A DNA stretch of 64,000 nucleotides from Sordariomycetes sp. S80-01Y (Eukaryota > Ascomycota > Sordariomycetes): the NCBI GenBank assembly GCA_037042185.1, contig JAXQJY010000027.1:1488001-1552000 (forward strand), given 5' to 3'. Below are positions 1 to 10,867 of the stretch, piece after piece; the stretch's first letter is position 1, and the number at the start of each line of letters is the position of its first letter. A program made the translations under genes and the position numbers. Below the pieces are notes generated by a model. It saw nothing but the letters and a program-made list of their open reading frames with translations. It made no database searches and was not told the origin of the DNA.

Positions 1-72
1 AACCTCGAAGCACCTCCAGTAGCTGTTTATCATTTGTTGCAAATCGATCAGTGTCTGCCCGTTGTATTCAGG

Positions 73-1271
73 ATGCCCCAGCTCGCAGGTAAGTTAATAC
101 TGGCAGGGCTCATTCCGCTAGGTGCATGGGTCCTCCATGGTTTCGCCTCCTGCAACGGACTCATCCAGATGTTCGAAGACTTCGGGAAGCAGACAGTCCT
201 GTCAGACGGAGTGACCGATTACACTGGGGCTTTCACCGGCCTTGAGGGCCTGGATCGCCTCCTCAGGACTCTGCTCAATTTTTTCTGGCCAGTTGCCAAC
301 GGACATGATTGGGCACTGTCGCTGCATGCTTTCATGTTTGCTGGCCAAGGAGTCCCGCTCCTGGTGCTTAACATGATGGAAGGGGCTCGACCTGGGAACA
401 AGTCTCTGGTCGTCAGCTAGTAAGTGCTTCCGCCTTCTCTGAGCTGCTGAGACTGACCAGCAGCGTTACCGTCTTCGGAATTCTGTACATGGTGGTTGGA
501 TTAGCCATCATGGCCCCCTTGTATCTCTTCCTTCACCTCTTGACATCTCGAACCGCCACTGCACCGTCCAAGGCTAAAGTGGCCGTGGACCCTAACACGG
601 CAAAAGCCGTCGGCTTCGGCGTGTTCGTAGGCTACGTACTGCCCACAATTTTCATGTCATTGCCTCATCCTTCGCTTCTGTCCACGGACACAAAGGTCTT
701 GTCAGTTGTCTTCTGGCAAGCAGTGCCGCTGTGGGCCTCAGTGTGTGCATACTTTGCATCTACAGCTCTTGGCCAGTCGGCAACTTCACGGTCGTCCAGC
801 AACCTGCCTTCGGCATTGGGAGCGGTATATGCCGCCTCTCTCATCATCGCAACTGCCACTCACGTTGCCACATTCGCCATATCCGCAAATCTATCGGATA
901 CCTGGAGCGGCATTTTCACCTTTTTGATTCCACCGAATCCCTTCAACACGGATGTGAGGATCTCATCCTTCCTTGAGGGCGCAACTTGGTTCTTGCAGTG
1001 GGACTACACAATGATGTCCTTGGCATACATGGTCTGGGCCATCGGTATCCGGCACGGGGTTGAAGTACCTCGGAGCTCGCACCACTTCGAGACACTCGGA
1101 AAGATCGCCCTGCGCTCGATGGCGAAGTTGTTGGTCATGGGACCCATTGGCGCAGCGCTCAGTCTTGTATGGGAGAGAGATCAACTACTGTGGCAACTTG
1201 ACAGCGAGAGCGGTGAGAAGGGTGAGAAAAATAGGTCTAGGAGGATGTCAAGGAAGTGGATGTTCTCATAG
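73..1271 (+). CDS. Polytopic membrane protein, AtS5B1-like (2 exons)
   Basis: The protein is about 385 residues in exons 73-419 and 461-1271. The first ATG in frame is at 73; the earlier frame opening is only a TTG. Exon 1 ends at a canonical GTAAGT donor, and the 41-nt intron carries a CTGAC branch-like site before CAG. A NAGNAG acceptor (460 or 463) would give 41 or 44 nt, and both keep the frame. Several hydrophobic segments alternate with short loops, starting at residues 4-24, and motifs such as GLEGLDRL, NGHDWALSL and MEGARPGNK are visible. From memory these resemble fungal integral membrane proteins of the AtS5B1 type found near terpenoid or meroterpenoid genes; no catalytic role is established. 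It lies 328 bp upstream of a co-directional P450. Confidence in the gene is high, in the family moderate. Confidence 0.72.
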
Positions 1272-1599
1272 AACGATACCTAGTCTTTGGCAGTCACTAA
1301 TGTAACCTCCAATCAAGGCGATATCGCCAACCGCGGTACGAAATAGTCTCCTTCTTCCTTTGATAATGATCGCACATTGTATGAAAGGATCCTTGTTCGG
1401 TCTATTTACGATACCCTACCCTCAAATTCGGGGCTTTCCCACAAACTGAACCTGCAGCGACTGCCGATTCACGCCTTTTTCACTTCTTCCACTAATCTCG
1501 CTTAAGTTTTGCTTGGACATTTCACATCGCTAAGCGAGGTTCAACTTACCGGGTTTGCGGAGACACTAATCGACTTTTCAATCGATTGGTTCTATCAAT
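1272..1599. other. Intergenic, upstream of CYP52-like P450
   Basis: This 328-bp spacer lies between two co-directional genes. It holds no ORF of interest and no clear TATA box. The last 100 bp must contain the P450 leader. Confidence 0.5.
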
Positions 1600-3298
1600 A
1601 TGGGGCTATCACTCGGTTACAGCCCCGATCAAGGCAGCATTGGGTCTTGGATCTGTGCTGCGCCGCTGATTCTGGCTCTTTTCGTCATCTCGTACCGTCT
1701 TTTTCAATCTGTGATCGACTATCGACTGTCGTACCGCAACGGCTGCAAACCACCCCCTACGTACCCTCACAAGGATTGGTATCTTGGCCTCCACCACGTT
1801 TTCGGCCTCCTGAAAGCGAAGAAAGAAAACCGTCTGCCGACTGCATTTAGCGAGCTTTTCGACGCCAGTGGCCCTGATGTTCACACTCTGGGCCACTATG
1901 TCATTGGCAAAAAGTCTTACTGGACAAGAGACCCCGAGAACATCAAAGCTGTCCTGTCGTCCAAGTTCAACGACTGGGGTCTTCCGTCTGCGAGGAAGGC
2001 AACTTTCAGGACATGTCTTGGAGGCGGCATCTTTGGTGTCGATGGCAAAGAGTGGGAGCACTCAAGAGCAATGCTCAAGCCTTCATTCACCCGGACTCAG
2101 ATTGGGGACACTGCGACTCTGTCCAAGCACGCCGACAACCTCATCGCAAGGATTCCGGAGGGGGAGACGGTGGACCTAGCTGAGCTATTTCCCCTCCTTA
2201 CCATGGATGTTGGAACGGAAATGCTCTTCGGCGAAAGCGTCGGGAGCCTGGATCCAGCGGAGATCAAGCAGGCCACTAGGTTCACTACATCATTTGACTA
2301 CATTGTTCAGACAATGTCCAAGCACATGGCCTTGCCTATCCTTACAAAGCTTCGCGATAAGACACTACAAGGATGCGTTGAATTTGTCGACGACTTCGCA
2401 GCTGATGTGGTAAATCGGACCATCGCCAATGAAAGCAAAACGGAGAAGCCGAGCTCCCTTGGGAAGTACATCTTTCCTACTGAGCTGGCCAAGATGGGCT
2501 TGCCGGAGAAACAAATCAGGATCGAGGTTATCAACATCATGGTTGCTGGAAGAGATACGACTGCTGCACTCCTGAGTCTCATCTGGTGGTACTTAGCGAA
2601 ACGACCTGATGCCGTCATGAAGCTTCATCAGGAGCTTGAGCCGCTCGGAGGACGGCCACCAACAGGTGAAGAGGTCAAGAAGATGAAGTACCTCAGAAAC
2701 TTCGTCAATGAAAGTGAGCCATGCCCAGCTTGCTTTACCTATCATTAAGAACTCAGGCTAATCAGAGACAGTCCTGAGGCTCCACCCAATCAACCCCTTG
2801 AACTCCCGTACCGCCGCCAAAGACACTACCCTGCCACGCGGTGGGGGACCGGACGGGAAGTCCCCTGTATTTATACGAAAGGGAACACAGCTCATGTTCT
2901 CTTCTGCTGCCCTGCAACGTAGAAAGGATCTGTACGGAGAAGATGCTTTGGACCTGAGGCCCGAGAGATGGGAGCGCATCCGACCCTCCGCGTAAGTCCA
3001 TACATTAAAACGGTCGCCTCGCCTTTTGAACGATTGGCTTATCATACATACTCTACCACAAATGATAACCGATTGCTGACCCAAGCGTCCCAGGTTTGAA
3101 TACATTCCCTTCGGTGGCGGTCCAAGGATTTGTCCAGGTCAACAGCTTGCCTTGACAGAAGCATCATACTTCACTGCAAGACTCTTGCAAGAGTTTCAGG
3201 GAGTGACTTCCGAGTCGAGCGGACCGTTCCAGGAAGCATTCGCTATTCTCGTGACCAGCGGAGACGGGGTCAAGGTTAAGTTCCACAAGAAGCACTGA
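1600..3298 (+). CDS. Cytochrome P450, CYP52-like (3 exons)
   Basis: The protein is about 512 residues in exons 1600-2713, 2772-2991 and 3094-3298. An N-terminal membrane anchor (residues 14-34) is followed by a basic/proline hinge. The I-helix motif VAGRDTT, the ExxR motif and the haem-binding loop [10 protein letters not shown] are all present. I placed the first acceptor at 2771 because it restores E-I-L-R, the ExxR of the K helix; the earlier AG at 2765 keeps the frame but inserts two residues and destroys ExxR. The second intron is 102 nt, longer than its neighbours. The overall pattern matches the CYP52/CYP63-type clan of alkane and fatty-acid hydroxylases on the ER membrane. The actual substrate cannot be read from sequence, and a role with the adjacent membrane protein in a biosynthetic locus is possible. 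Confidence 0.88.
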
Positions 3299-3820
3299 GA
3301 TTGAGAAGACGGCCTTGCGGTAGCCTTGCCGATTTGGTGGACAAAGATCGTCGGGTTCTGCGAAAGTCACGTCGGGGAATTATGGATTGGAATAAGAGGA
3401 ATACACGCCGGAAGAACGGATAGAAGTCTAACCGAAAAGAAATTGCTGTTGCGAATGTCCACCGTACGCTATGCTATGCTATGCAGACCGAAAGCTCCAT
3501 CCCATCCTTTGATTCATCTGTGGGATGCAGATCGCTTGTACTGAATGTTTCCCCGATGAACGCCATGCCAAACTCCTCTAACTATAAATTGATAACCGTG
3601 AGCACCGAGCCTCTATCATGCAATTTCCATTCCCAATCCCAAAATCAATCCCGTAAACAATACACGTACCCAATATCATCCGTCCATACACTGCTTGTCA
3701 CACACTGAGACAGGTCTGCGGCTACTTCCTGCTCGTTTTTGAGTAGTCCGAGGGAGGGGTTTGTCTGCTCTCTGCTTTATCCATCAACAAGAAAGAAAAG
3801 AACCCAAAACAACAGTCATT
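3299..3820. other. Convergent 3' intergenic region
   Basis: This 522-bp spacer lies between the tail-to-tail P450 and membrane-protein genes. It contains a short CTATG direct repeat (about 3468-3484) and no credible ORF. Confidence 0.5.
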
Positions 3821-4918
3821 TCATGGCCCAAAGTACCGCATAGATTCCCGCTCCTCGGGTATCGCCGTCAAGGTAGTTGCGACCTGTCTTTGATCTAGTT
3901 TGACAGATGCAAGACGGTGAGGCGGCACCGGAGTGACCAGGTCGTCCTCCGTCGCTCCCCTGTTCCAAGGCCCTGGTGTTTCTGGGCTTGGGTCATACTG
4001 CCAAGGACTAAGTGACCGCCATGGGCTTGTGGAAGGTCCATCGCACCCAGGAAGTTCCGCAAGCGCAAATGTGACATGCCTCGCCGGGCTAGCCTCATAG
4101 ATGGTCGGGCTTGGTCCATAATTTGAAGGCGTTGTATCTGGATACCGAGAGGAAGGACTTGACTCAGTATATCTCTCCGGGTTTGGTGCTTGCATGGTAT
4201 CGCGTAGCAGCTGTGCTCCCATAGAGTTCATGGACCATGGTGAAGCATGAGCACCCCTGCTATAATCAAAATCCATGTCGACTCTTTCGTCGATGCTCTG
4301 GCCTTGCTGGACTTGTGTGACGAGAGGTGGGAGCGGAATGGGAGGACGAAAGCGGGCAGGCTCGTGGGACGGCCGGCGAGATGGCAGAAACTGGGCCATT
4401 TCTGGAGGATCTATAGGGTTCGAGGGCCGCATAGGTGAGAAGCTTGACGCTAGAGATGCGGCTGTTGAGCTTGGTTGCTTTGGTGTGCTGGTTCGCGATC
4501 TCTTCTTTTCCATGCTTGACCTCTTCAGCCGCCGTTCCTCTCGGATGCGGCCACCTCTTGTTTTTGAATATTCAACCCTCCTCTGCTCCCGGTATAGATG
4601 GTCCCTAGGGGACGTTGCAGACCGCGGGGTCCCAAGCGCACGTCGACCTCCTAGGTGTAGAAGCTGTCGTCGCCAGACATAAACAGCAAGGAGTAGCAGG
4701 AAGAGAATGAAAAGTCCAACGGCAACTGTCGCTCCAATGACCACCGCAGTCACTGTCCTCGCATCCGAGCGTTTGGAGAGCGGTTGTCGAGCAGCTTGGT
4801 CGTCATGATCGTGATGAAGCCTCGCCGTTGCTGGATGCAACTCGAAAGGCTGGGGTGAGACCAATGGTAGAATAATAGCACCGAGGCCAAACGCACATAA
4901 TCGTCTCGACATCATCAA
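3821..4918 (-). CDS. Single-pass membrane protein with signal peptide, unknown function
   Basis: This is an intronless 365-residue protein. Residues 1-22 look like a signal peptide. A short histidine/aspartate-rich ectodomain (about 23-52, with a KR pair) precedes one strong transmembrane helix at about 55-80, followed by basic stop-transfer residues. The cytoplasmic tail of about 285 residues is rich in Ser, Pro and Arg and looks disordered. The design (tiny ectodomain, one helix, long low-complexity tail) recalls fungal SKG6/Axl2-like or WSC-type membrane proteins, but no Cys-rich WSC domain is present. I do not recognise a family. It is divergent from the WBP11-domain gene across a 968-bp region. 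Confidence 0.72.
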   Translation of the reverse strand: MMMSRRLCAFGLGAIILPLVSPQPFELHPATARLHHDHDDQAARQPLSKRSDARTVTAVVIGATVAVGLFILFLLLLAVYVWRRQLLHLGGRRALGTPRSATSPRDHLYREQRRVEYSKTRGGRIREERRLKRSSMEKKRSRTSTPKQPSSTAASLASSFSPMRPSNPIDPPEMAQFLPSRRPSHEPARFRPPIPLPPLVTQVQQGQSIDERVDMDFDYSRGAHASPWSMNSMGAQLLRDTMQAPNPERYTESSPSSRYPDTTPSNYGPSPTIYEASPARHVTFALAELPGCDGPSTSPWRSLSPWQYDPSPETPGPWNRGATEDDLVTPVPPHRLASVKLDQRQVATTLTAIPEERESMRYFGP

Positions 4919-5886
4919 CTAAATGCACCGTTCCGTAGCCAAAAATCATCTCGACAGGAAAGAAAGGTTCTTAAAGCATCCCAGGAACAAGAGGCTCAAT
5001 CCAGCCGTCAGCCCTCTCATATATCACGTCGCTCGAGAGCGTCAACTATTAACAGACGACAAACATCATAAAGATAGTGCAGCTTGAAACAACACTCGAC
5101 AATGTACTTGCACGTGCGCTCCCTTTGAAGACGCCCGAACCTGCATTCAGTTGGGGGAGCGACCAACCGCACAGCTTCGTGGGCGTGGCTTAGGGGCGGA
5201 GGGATGCTATTTCTGGGGATACAGGTTGGGGGGCTGATGCGCGTCTGGGCCGCACCTACAAAGGGCTGCATGACGGCAGCCCTGACAAGATTCTAAAATA
5301 GGCAAGCTGCTGCACTGCCGGGTTTGCAGTGAGGGATGAAAGAACAAACTTGTATTTAGGGTTTGCTCCCATCGATCAAGTACGACGCTGCGCTGTGAAC
5401 GCTTTGCGGCTGCCCACGCTTTGAGGCTCAGGCATCGTGGCACAGTGGGGGAGCAGACGAGGAGCCGCAGTGGCAAACAGATGTGTGCCCATGAAGAGTC
5501 TGGCGATGGTATGCCGATCTTTGCAGAGCAGCCCGTGATGAACTTAATTTCGAGCTGTGAGGCGCACGACAGACAGTAATGAGAGAAGCCCTGCGTTCTC
5601 GGCCACGGGCCAGAGGTGAAGATGGTGGCACGACGAAAGCGCCAGGCGGGTTAGTCAGCGCGCTACAGCCACTGGCACCGCTGAGTTGCCGCTAAAAATG
5701 ACGACGTAGGTTGCCATCCGCGACCCACTTCGAACCCGGCCCCGGGCCTGGATCAGCGGAAAACCAAATCACCACCACCAGTTCCCAGCCGCGACATCAC
5801 CGCTACAAGCCTTTGCAGTCGGCACCAGTTGAAGCCTCGCGTGCGCAAATTCGTACTACTCTAGGACTGTCTGTGACTTCACGACC
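4919..5886. promoter_or_regulatory. Divergent promoter region
   Basis: This 968-bp region separates the divergent starts at 4918 (minus) and 5887 (plus). ORFs in it are short, overlapping and unlike proteins. It holds no recognisable element beyond general promoter sequence. Confidence 0.45.
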
Positions 5887-6721
5887 ATGCCCAAAGAACG
5901 CAACTACAACCCGGTCCAAGCCCAGCGCAAGGCGGACAAAGCGAAGGCGATCAAGAAAGGTAAGCAACGCGCCTCTCGAGCTTGGACTCGCTCTGACGCC
6001 CACAGGCAAATCCGAAGCCCAAGGCCGCAAGAACGAGAAGCTCGCCCGAAAGAACCCCGAACGCATCCAGAAGCAGATCGACGACCTCAAGGCAATCACC
6101 ACCAACGGCGGAAAGCTCAGCAAGCACGAGGAGCAGGTCCTCAGCGGTCTCGAGAGCGAGCTCAAGCAGGTCAAGAAGGCCCGCGATCAGCTAGGCGACA
6201 ACGCCCCCAAATTCGGCCGAGGATGGAACCGGGACCAGGACTCGGGTGGGCCAGGTGTGCTGGGCAAGAGAAGACGGGGTTCGAACGCGTCCACCGAGGA
6301 TGAGGATATTGATGAGGACGTCAAAAGGATACCCATGCCTAGGGACACGCCTCCACCGATCCCGAAGGAGGTGCTAGATGCATGGTACGCGAAGCGACGG
6401 GCTCGCAGAGAGGCAGAGAACGCGGCTAAGCAGAAGGTGGACGACAAGACCGAAGAGAAGAAGCCAGCGGTCGAGGCAAAGACCGTCTACTCAGCAGAAC
6501 CGGTTCGACGAGATCTGCGCAAGGAGGCAGTTTCAGCGTTCGTCCCCGTCGCCGTCCAGAGGAAATTGAACAAGGGCACAGGACAAGGCGGGCTCATGGA
6601 GCCAGAAGAGGCCGATCGACTTGAGAAGGAAGGCTACCTCAAAACTAGCGAGCAGCCTCGCGGGGAAGAGGCACCCGCGCCGCAAACAGTCACCATGGAA
6701 GAAGTCGAGGACGAGGGCTGA
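5887..6721 (+). CDS. WW-domain-binding protein 11 domain protein (2 exons)
   Basis: The protein is about 262 residues in exons 5887-5959 and 6006-6721. The start at 5887 gives MPKERNYNPVQAQRKADKAK, the conserved opening of fungal WBP11 (SIPP1-like) proteins. An open frame from 5711 lacks this beginning and would run through the 46-nt intron. The N-terminal 95 residues are very basic and helical: K/R-rich, then NPERIQKQIDDLKAI and a second coiled-coil-like helix. Acidic and proline-containing low-complexity sequence follows, including PPPIPKEVLDAWYAKRRARR. In animals WBP11 is a nuclear splicing-associated protein that binds PQBP1 and WW domains; the fungal relatives share mainly the N-terminal domain. 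A role in nuclear pre-mRNA processing is inferred from the family. Confidence 0.85.
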
Positions 6722-7432
6722 GCGCATTCGCCTGTGGATCGTTGCCCAACTTGGGCAATAGAGGGCAGCGTTGGCATCGTGCCTTGGGAGAGGTCCTCTA
6801 TTGGCCTAACCTCGACTGCAGCGTCATACACGGGCGAGGCTGCAGTGCGTTTCCGTGAATTCTCCAAGGAGTCGGCTTCGGCTTCGGCCAAGCATAATTC
6901 TCCCGGGGCGAAATTCCCAACTCGCTGCGTCTCCGGCCTCGAGGCTGTGGAGACAAGCCGGGAACAAGTGCTGGGTCCGGAAAGTTGGACAAATCATGAG
7001 TTTCCATTACGCTCGGATTGATCCTACACTTCCGAGAAAGTTCACGACGAACTCGACTTCACGGTCATGTTTGGTGTGACGAATCGGTGGCAATGCCCAA
7101 ACCGATGATGGAGGTCTCTGACTGTGCTCGACCGTCCGATTGATCAGAAACCGCCTGTTGGGGGTGGCAGGTGGTTGACGTTGACGCCGATGAAGTTGTA
7201 GTCTGACTCCCGCTCAGCACAAAATTTACCGGGGTGGGGTCCCCGACAGCGGCTCGCCTCCCGCCGGGCTCCGTTAACCTTAACATTAAAGATGAGCAAC
7301 TCTCCATACCCCGTCTCCCGCACCTCTCGCTCTTCCATCTCATGCTCATGTGAATGACTCTTCCGCCCAAAAGTCTGCCATGATTGTCTACTCGTAAGTT
7401 CACGCTGAAGACTGAGGCTCAAATCATCAAAT
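6722..7432. promoter_or_regulatory. Intergenic and leader of MFS transporter
   Basis: This 711-bp region holds a five-codon upstream ORF (ATG at 7380, stop by 7397). Its stop overlaps a GTAAGT that could be a 5'UTR splice donor. Nothing else is recognised. Confidence 0.4.
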
Positions 7433-8782
7433 ATGGACGTTCATCAGGTCACCTCGCGCGCCATCAACGGCCCGGACGACGACGTGATTCAACCCGACGT
7501 CGACGCCCAACAAGGCAACGCCAACGATCTCGAGAAACGCCCTACAAATGTCTCCTCGGCCTCCTATCAAGAGACGTATCCCGAAGGGGGGCTCTCGGCA
7601 TGGCTCGTTGTCCTCGGCTCCTGGTTCTCCCTCTTTGCCTCCCTCGGCTTGATGAACTCCATCGCCTTGTTCCAAGCCTACACCCTCAGCCACCAGCTTA
7701 AGGAGTACAGCGAAGGCACGGTCGGCTGGATATTTTCGCTCTACACTTTCCTCGCCTTCTTCTGCGGAGTCTACATCGGCCCCATCTTCGACAAGTATGG
7801 CCCGAGGTGGCCCCTGGTCACGGGCTCCGTCTTCACCGTGGGCGGCATCATCTTTATGAGTTTCTCCACTGAGCTCTGGCACTTCATCCTGGCCTTTGGC
7901 ATAATGTCTGGCTTCGGTACCTCACTTCTCTTCACGCCTAGTATCGCTGCCGTCGGCCACTGGTTCAAGAAGCGCAGGGGCTTTGCCACGGGCATGGCCT
8001 CTACTGCCGGTGGCTTCGGCGGTATCGTTTTCCCTCTGATGCAGACCGCTCTTTTTGAGAAGATCGGCTACGGGTGGACAACTAGAGTGCTAGCCCTCAT
8101 CTGCCTTTGCTGCTGCATCATGGGCAACCTCCTCGTGCGCTCCCGCCTCCCGCCTGCGAAGAACGCCACCGCGCACCCGGACTTCCGCATCCTCAAGCAA
8201 CTTCCCTTCTTCCTCACAACCGTCGGCCTCTTCCTGCTCGAATTCTCGCTCTTCATTCCCCTGGGGTACATTTCCACCTACGCCATGCACAAGGGCTTCA
8301 CCGAGAGCTTTGCGTACCACCTCATTCCCATTATGAATGCCGGATCGGTCCTGGGACGTGCTTTGCCCGGATACTACGCCGACTTCATCGGGCCGTTCAA
8401 CACGTGCATGCTCAGCGTCATTCTGAGCATGGTGGCCTGTCTGTGCGTGTGGCTACCGAGCGGTCACACCACGGCGGGCATCGTCATCTTCAGCCTCATG
8501 TTTGGCTTTGCGAGTGGAACGGGTATCGCGATTGCGCCGGTGTGCATCGGGCGATTGTGCAAGACGCAGGAGTACGGCCGGTACTATGCTACCGCGTATA
8601 CGATCATATCCTTTGCGTGCCTGATTGGCATTCCAATCGGAGGAAGCGTGGTCGGCGCGAATGATGGGGATTACTATGGATTGATCATCCTGACGGGGAC
8701 GGTGTATGTTGGGAGCTTGGTGTTTTTCATTTGGGCCAAGGCTTCCGTCTTGGGATGGAAGCAATGGGCTGCGGCGTACTAG
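7433..8782 (+). CDS. MFS transporter, monocarboxylate-porter (MCT/Mch) family
   Basis: This is an intronless 449-residue protein with twelve predicted membrane helices. A hydrophilic N-terminus of about 45 residues leads into YPEGGLSAWLVVLGSW, the typical entry to helix 1 of fungal MCT-like (MCH) permeases. Later motifs fit the family: GPIFDKYGPR in the loop after helix 2, KKRRGFATGMASTAGGFGG around helices 4-5 and GRALPGYYADFIGPFN in the second half. Members move monocarboxylates, riboflavin or unknown small solutes across the plasma membrane, and the substrate cannot be told here. The ATG at 7433 has a good context and is preceded by a minimal upstream ORF. No biosynthetic partner lies next to it. 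Confidence 0.9.
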   Translation: MDVHQVTSRAINGPDDDVIQPDVDAQQGNANDLEKRPTNVSSASYQETYPEGGLSAWLVVLGSWFSLFASLGLMNSIALFQAYTLSHQLKEYSEGTVGWIFSLYTFLAFFCGVYIGPIFDKYGPRWPLVTGSVFTVGGIIFMSFSTELWHFILAFGIMSGFGTSLLFTPSIAAVGHWFKKRRGFATGMASTAGGFGGIVFPLMQTALFEKIGYGWTTRVLALICLCCCIMGNLLVRSRLPPAKNATAHPDFRILKQLPFFLTTVGLFLLEFSLFIPLGYISTYAMHKGFTESFAYHLIPIMNAGSVLGRALPGYYADFIGPFNTCMLSVILSMVACLCVWLPSGHTTAGIVIFSLMFGFASGTGIAIAPVCIGRLCKTQEYGRYYATAYTIISFACLIGIPIGGSVVGANDGDYYGLIILTGTVYVGSLVFFIWAKASVLGWKQWAAAY

Positions 8783-9074
8783 AGACGAAGACGCGGCTGG
8801 ATCGGAACAGATTGCAAGGAAGGGTTTTGGTTTCTGCTTTTGAAACGCAGCATAGCAAATGGGGTTCTTGGGTTCAACGGTATTTTAAAAGTTATTTTAA
8901 GAGTGCGCTCTAGGGAAAGGGGGGTTTCCAGACATGATAAGATACCCTCAGCAGCACAGCACATGTCACATTGAATACACACATGCACTCAGTATTTCCC
9001 TTCGCTAATCTCCGCCTGTGACTTACATGGATGCAGTTGAAATGATTTATATTAGCTTAATCATACAGAAAGGC

Positions 9075-10283
9075 TTATGAGCCACCCTTTTGCGTAATGT
9101 GCTCGCCATGCAATTCCATAACCTTCGGAATGATCAACGCCTCGACATCCCTCCCTGGCTCTTCCTTAGGGACCTCGCCTCCCTGCAGCTTCTTGACCTC
9201 CTCCTCTGTCCATCCACCTTTCTTCTCGACCCTCAACCAGTCATCTTCCCTGCCCGGACTGACGAACACTACCTCCCATTTCCTCGTCGCCAACAGATTG
9301 CCTATCACAAGATGATGTTGATACCTCTGCAAGCTGGTCCTCGCCTTGTGCACCAGTATGGAGGGGTCGGTCTCAAGCTTGTACGAGGTGATCATGCCCT
9401 GCGGGGCCCACCCGTCGACGAGGTTCTTGAGGAACTTGGGCACGGGGTCGAGGTCGATCACCAGGCGCTTGGAGCGGGGGATCTGCGGGGTGTTGTCGAA
9501 GTTGTCGAACTCCTCGTCATCCTTGGACTTCTTTGAGATGTCGGTTGATTGGATCTTGTGCTCGGCCATGCGGTCCGAGGGCACGAAGAAGTCTGACACC
9601 GCGGCGGCGAGGTAGAGCAGCCCTCTTGGCCCCAGAGGCGCCATCAACCTCGAGATGGCCCGCAGTTCGTGGAGGTAATCCCCAATGGTGACGAACGGGA
9701 TCGTAAGCAACAGGTTCTCGTCCCTGGCGTGTCGATAAGCCCTTAGCACTTCGGCCATCTTCTCCCGCACATCCCCCCTACTCCTGACGCCACCCTGCCC
9801 ATCCTCCTCGAGAAAATCCAGGTAGCTCCCCGTCGTGGCATGGCTGTAGTGTCTCGCGTACGGCACCAGACTGAACTCTCTGTGCAGGAAGATGACGGCA
9901 TATCCCTCCTTGAGGAAATACTCAGCGGAGGTGGCGCCGCGGGTCCCGGCCGAGAAGTTGTCAATGAAGCGCACCGTCTGCTTCTCAAGCGGCACCGTCG
10001 TCCCGCCCGACGTGATGAGCACCACTCTGCGGCCGTCGATGGCGGCGTGGGCGTTGATGAAGTCTGTGGCCTGGGCGATGTGCTGCTCCAGGTGGCGCGG
10101 AGGCGGGTTGGTGGAGAAGTAGGCGTCCTCCTCCTCGGACGACATTGTGCTCTCTGCGGTGAACTCGGAAGCGTCAGACGTGGAGGAGCAGTCGGACGGT
10201 ACGTGCGAAGAAGCGGCGGATGAAGATGGGGGCGATGAGGAGAGTGTGAAGGAGAGTGAGAGGGCGTGGGAGCTGTGAGCCAT
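9075..10283 (-). CDS. CAB2: Phosphopantothenate-cysteine ligase (PPCS)
   Basis: This is an intronless 402-residue protein that joins 4'-phosphopantothenate to cysteine, the second committed step of CoA synthesis, in the cytosol. The nucleotide-binding N-terminus of the CoaB-like fold is clear at about residues 88-135: VLITSGGTTVPLE, then RFIDNFSAGTRGA, then the LHREFSLVPY element characteristic of eukaryotic PPCS. AAVSDFFVP, KLETDPSILVHKAR and VIGNLLATR follow in the expected order. The first 45 residues are a Ser-rich extension, so initiation at the internal Met of MSSEEEDAYF (about residue 45) is possible. The acetyl-CoA transporter gene lies directly upstream on the same strand. Confidence 0.93.
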   Translation of the reverse strand: MAHSSHALSLSFTLSSSPPSSSAASSHVPSDCSSTSDASEFTAESTMSSEEEDAYFSTNPPPRHLEQHIAQATDFINAHAAIDGRRVVLITSGGTTVPLEKQTVRFIDNFSAGTRGATSAEYFLKEGYAVIFLHREFSLVPYARHYSHATTGSYLDFLEEDGQGGVRSRGDVREKMAEVLRAYRHARDENLLLTIPFVTIGDYLHELRAISRLMAPLGPRGLLYLAAAVSDFFVPSDRMAEHKIQSTDISKKSKDDEEFDNFDNTPQIPRSKRLVIDLDPVPKFLKNLVDGWAPQGMITSYKLETDPSILVHKARTSLQRYQHHLVIGNLLATRKWEVVFVSPGREDDWLRVEKKGGWTEEEVKKLQGGEVPKEEPGRDVEALIIPKVMELHGEHITQKGGS

Positions 10284-10867
10284 TTTGGTGTGGAGTCTGG
10301 TGAGCTTTTGGAGGTTTGGGAACGTGCTCAGGTCTACGAAGCAGCTTTGATCCCGGGGTCGGGGGCACGATGATGGGATGACGGGTGGAGAATGGGCCGG
10401 AAGCTGGGGAAATGGGGCTTGATATGCAAAATGATGAGACGCCTCCGCGATCTATGGGAAAGGAGCGGAAGCTCGGGGACTGACTTACAAGTCATGACAT
10501 CCCGAGGTAAAGGGGGTTGATGACGCTCGGCGAGATGGGAGGTGCCGAAAGGGCTGCCCCGCTGGCCCGAGACCTCGGTGGATTATCGCGGGGGCGCAAC
10601 GGTGGTGTGACATCGCTAGACACCGCGGGTAATCTATCTGAATCGCATCCATGTCCATTCGCCGTAGAGACTCAACGCATTGAGAACTGTCATGCGGGTA
10701 AAATGCTCCGAGGTTCACAGAGGCCGGAGCCGGAAATGTGGGGCGACTCCCGGGACCGCCCCGGCTTCGCCACCGACTTTGCACCGAAGGGGCGAACTCT
10801 TATCTATGTGATTTGTTTTCCATCTACGTATATACATTATATCTTTACATATCCCGTCCCAACATCC
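10284..10867. promoter_or_regulatory. Intergenic, upstream of PPCS
   Basis: This 584-bp region lies between two minus-strand genes and should contain the terminator of the transporter and the promoter of PPCS. I see no ORF or repeat of note in it. Confidence 0.4.

Noticed and set aside
419-463. Frameshift in the AtS5B1-like gene
   Set aside because: The frame change is explained by a short intron with a GTAAGT donor, CTGAC branch and CAG acceptor.
2766-2771. Alternative upstream acceptor in the CYP52-like P450
   Set aside because: It keeps frame but adds two residues and breaks the ExxR motif, so the acceptor at 2771 is preferred.
5711-5886. N-terminal extension of the WBP11-domain protein
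   Set aside because: The open frame before 5887 lacks family similarity, and a 46-nt intron links the conserved start to the rest.
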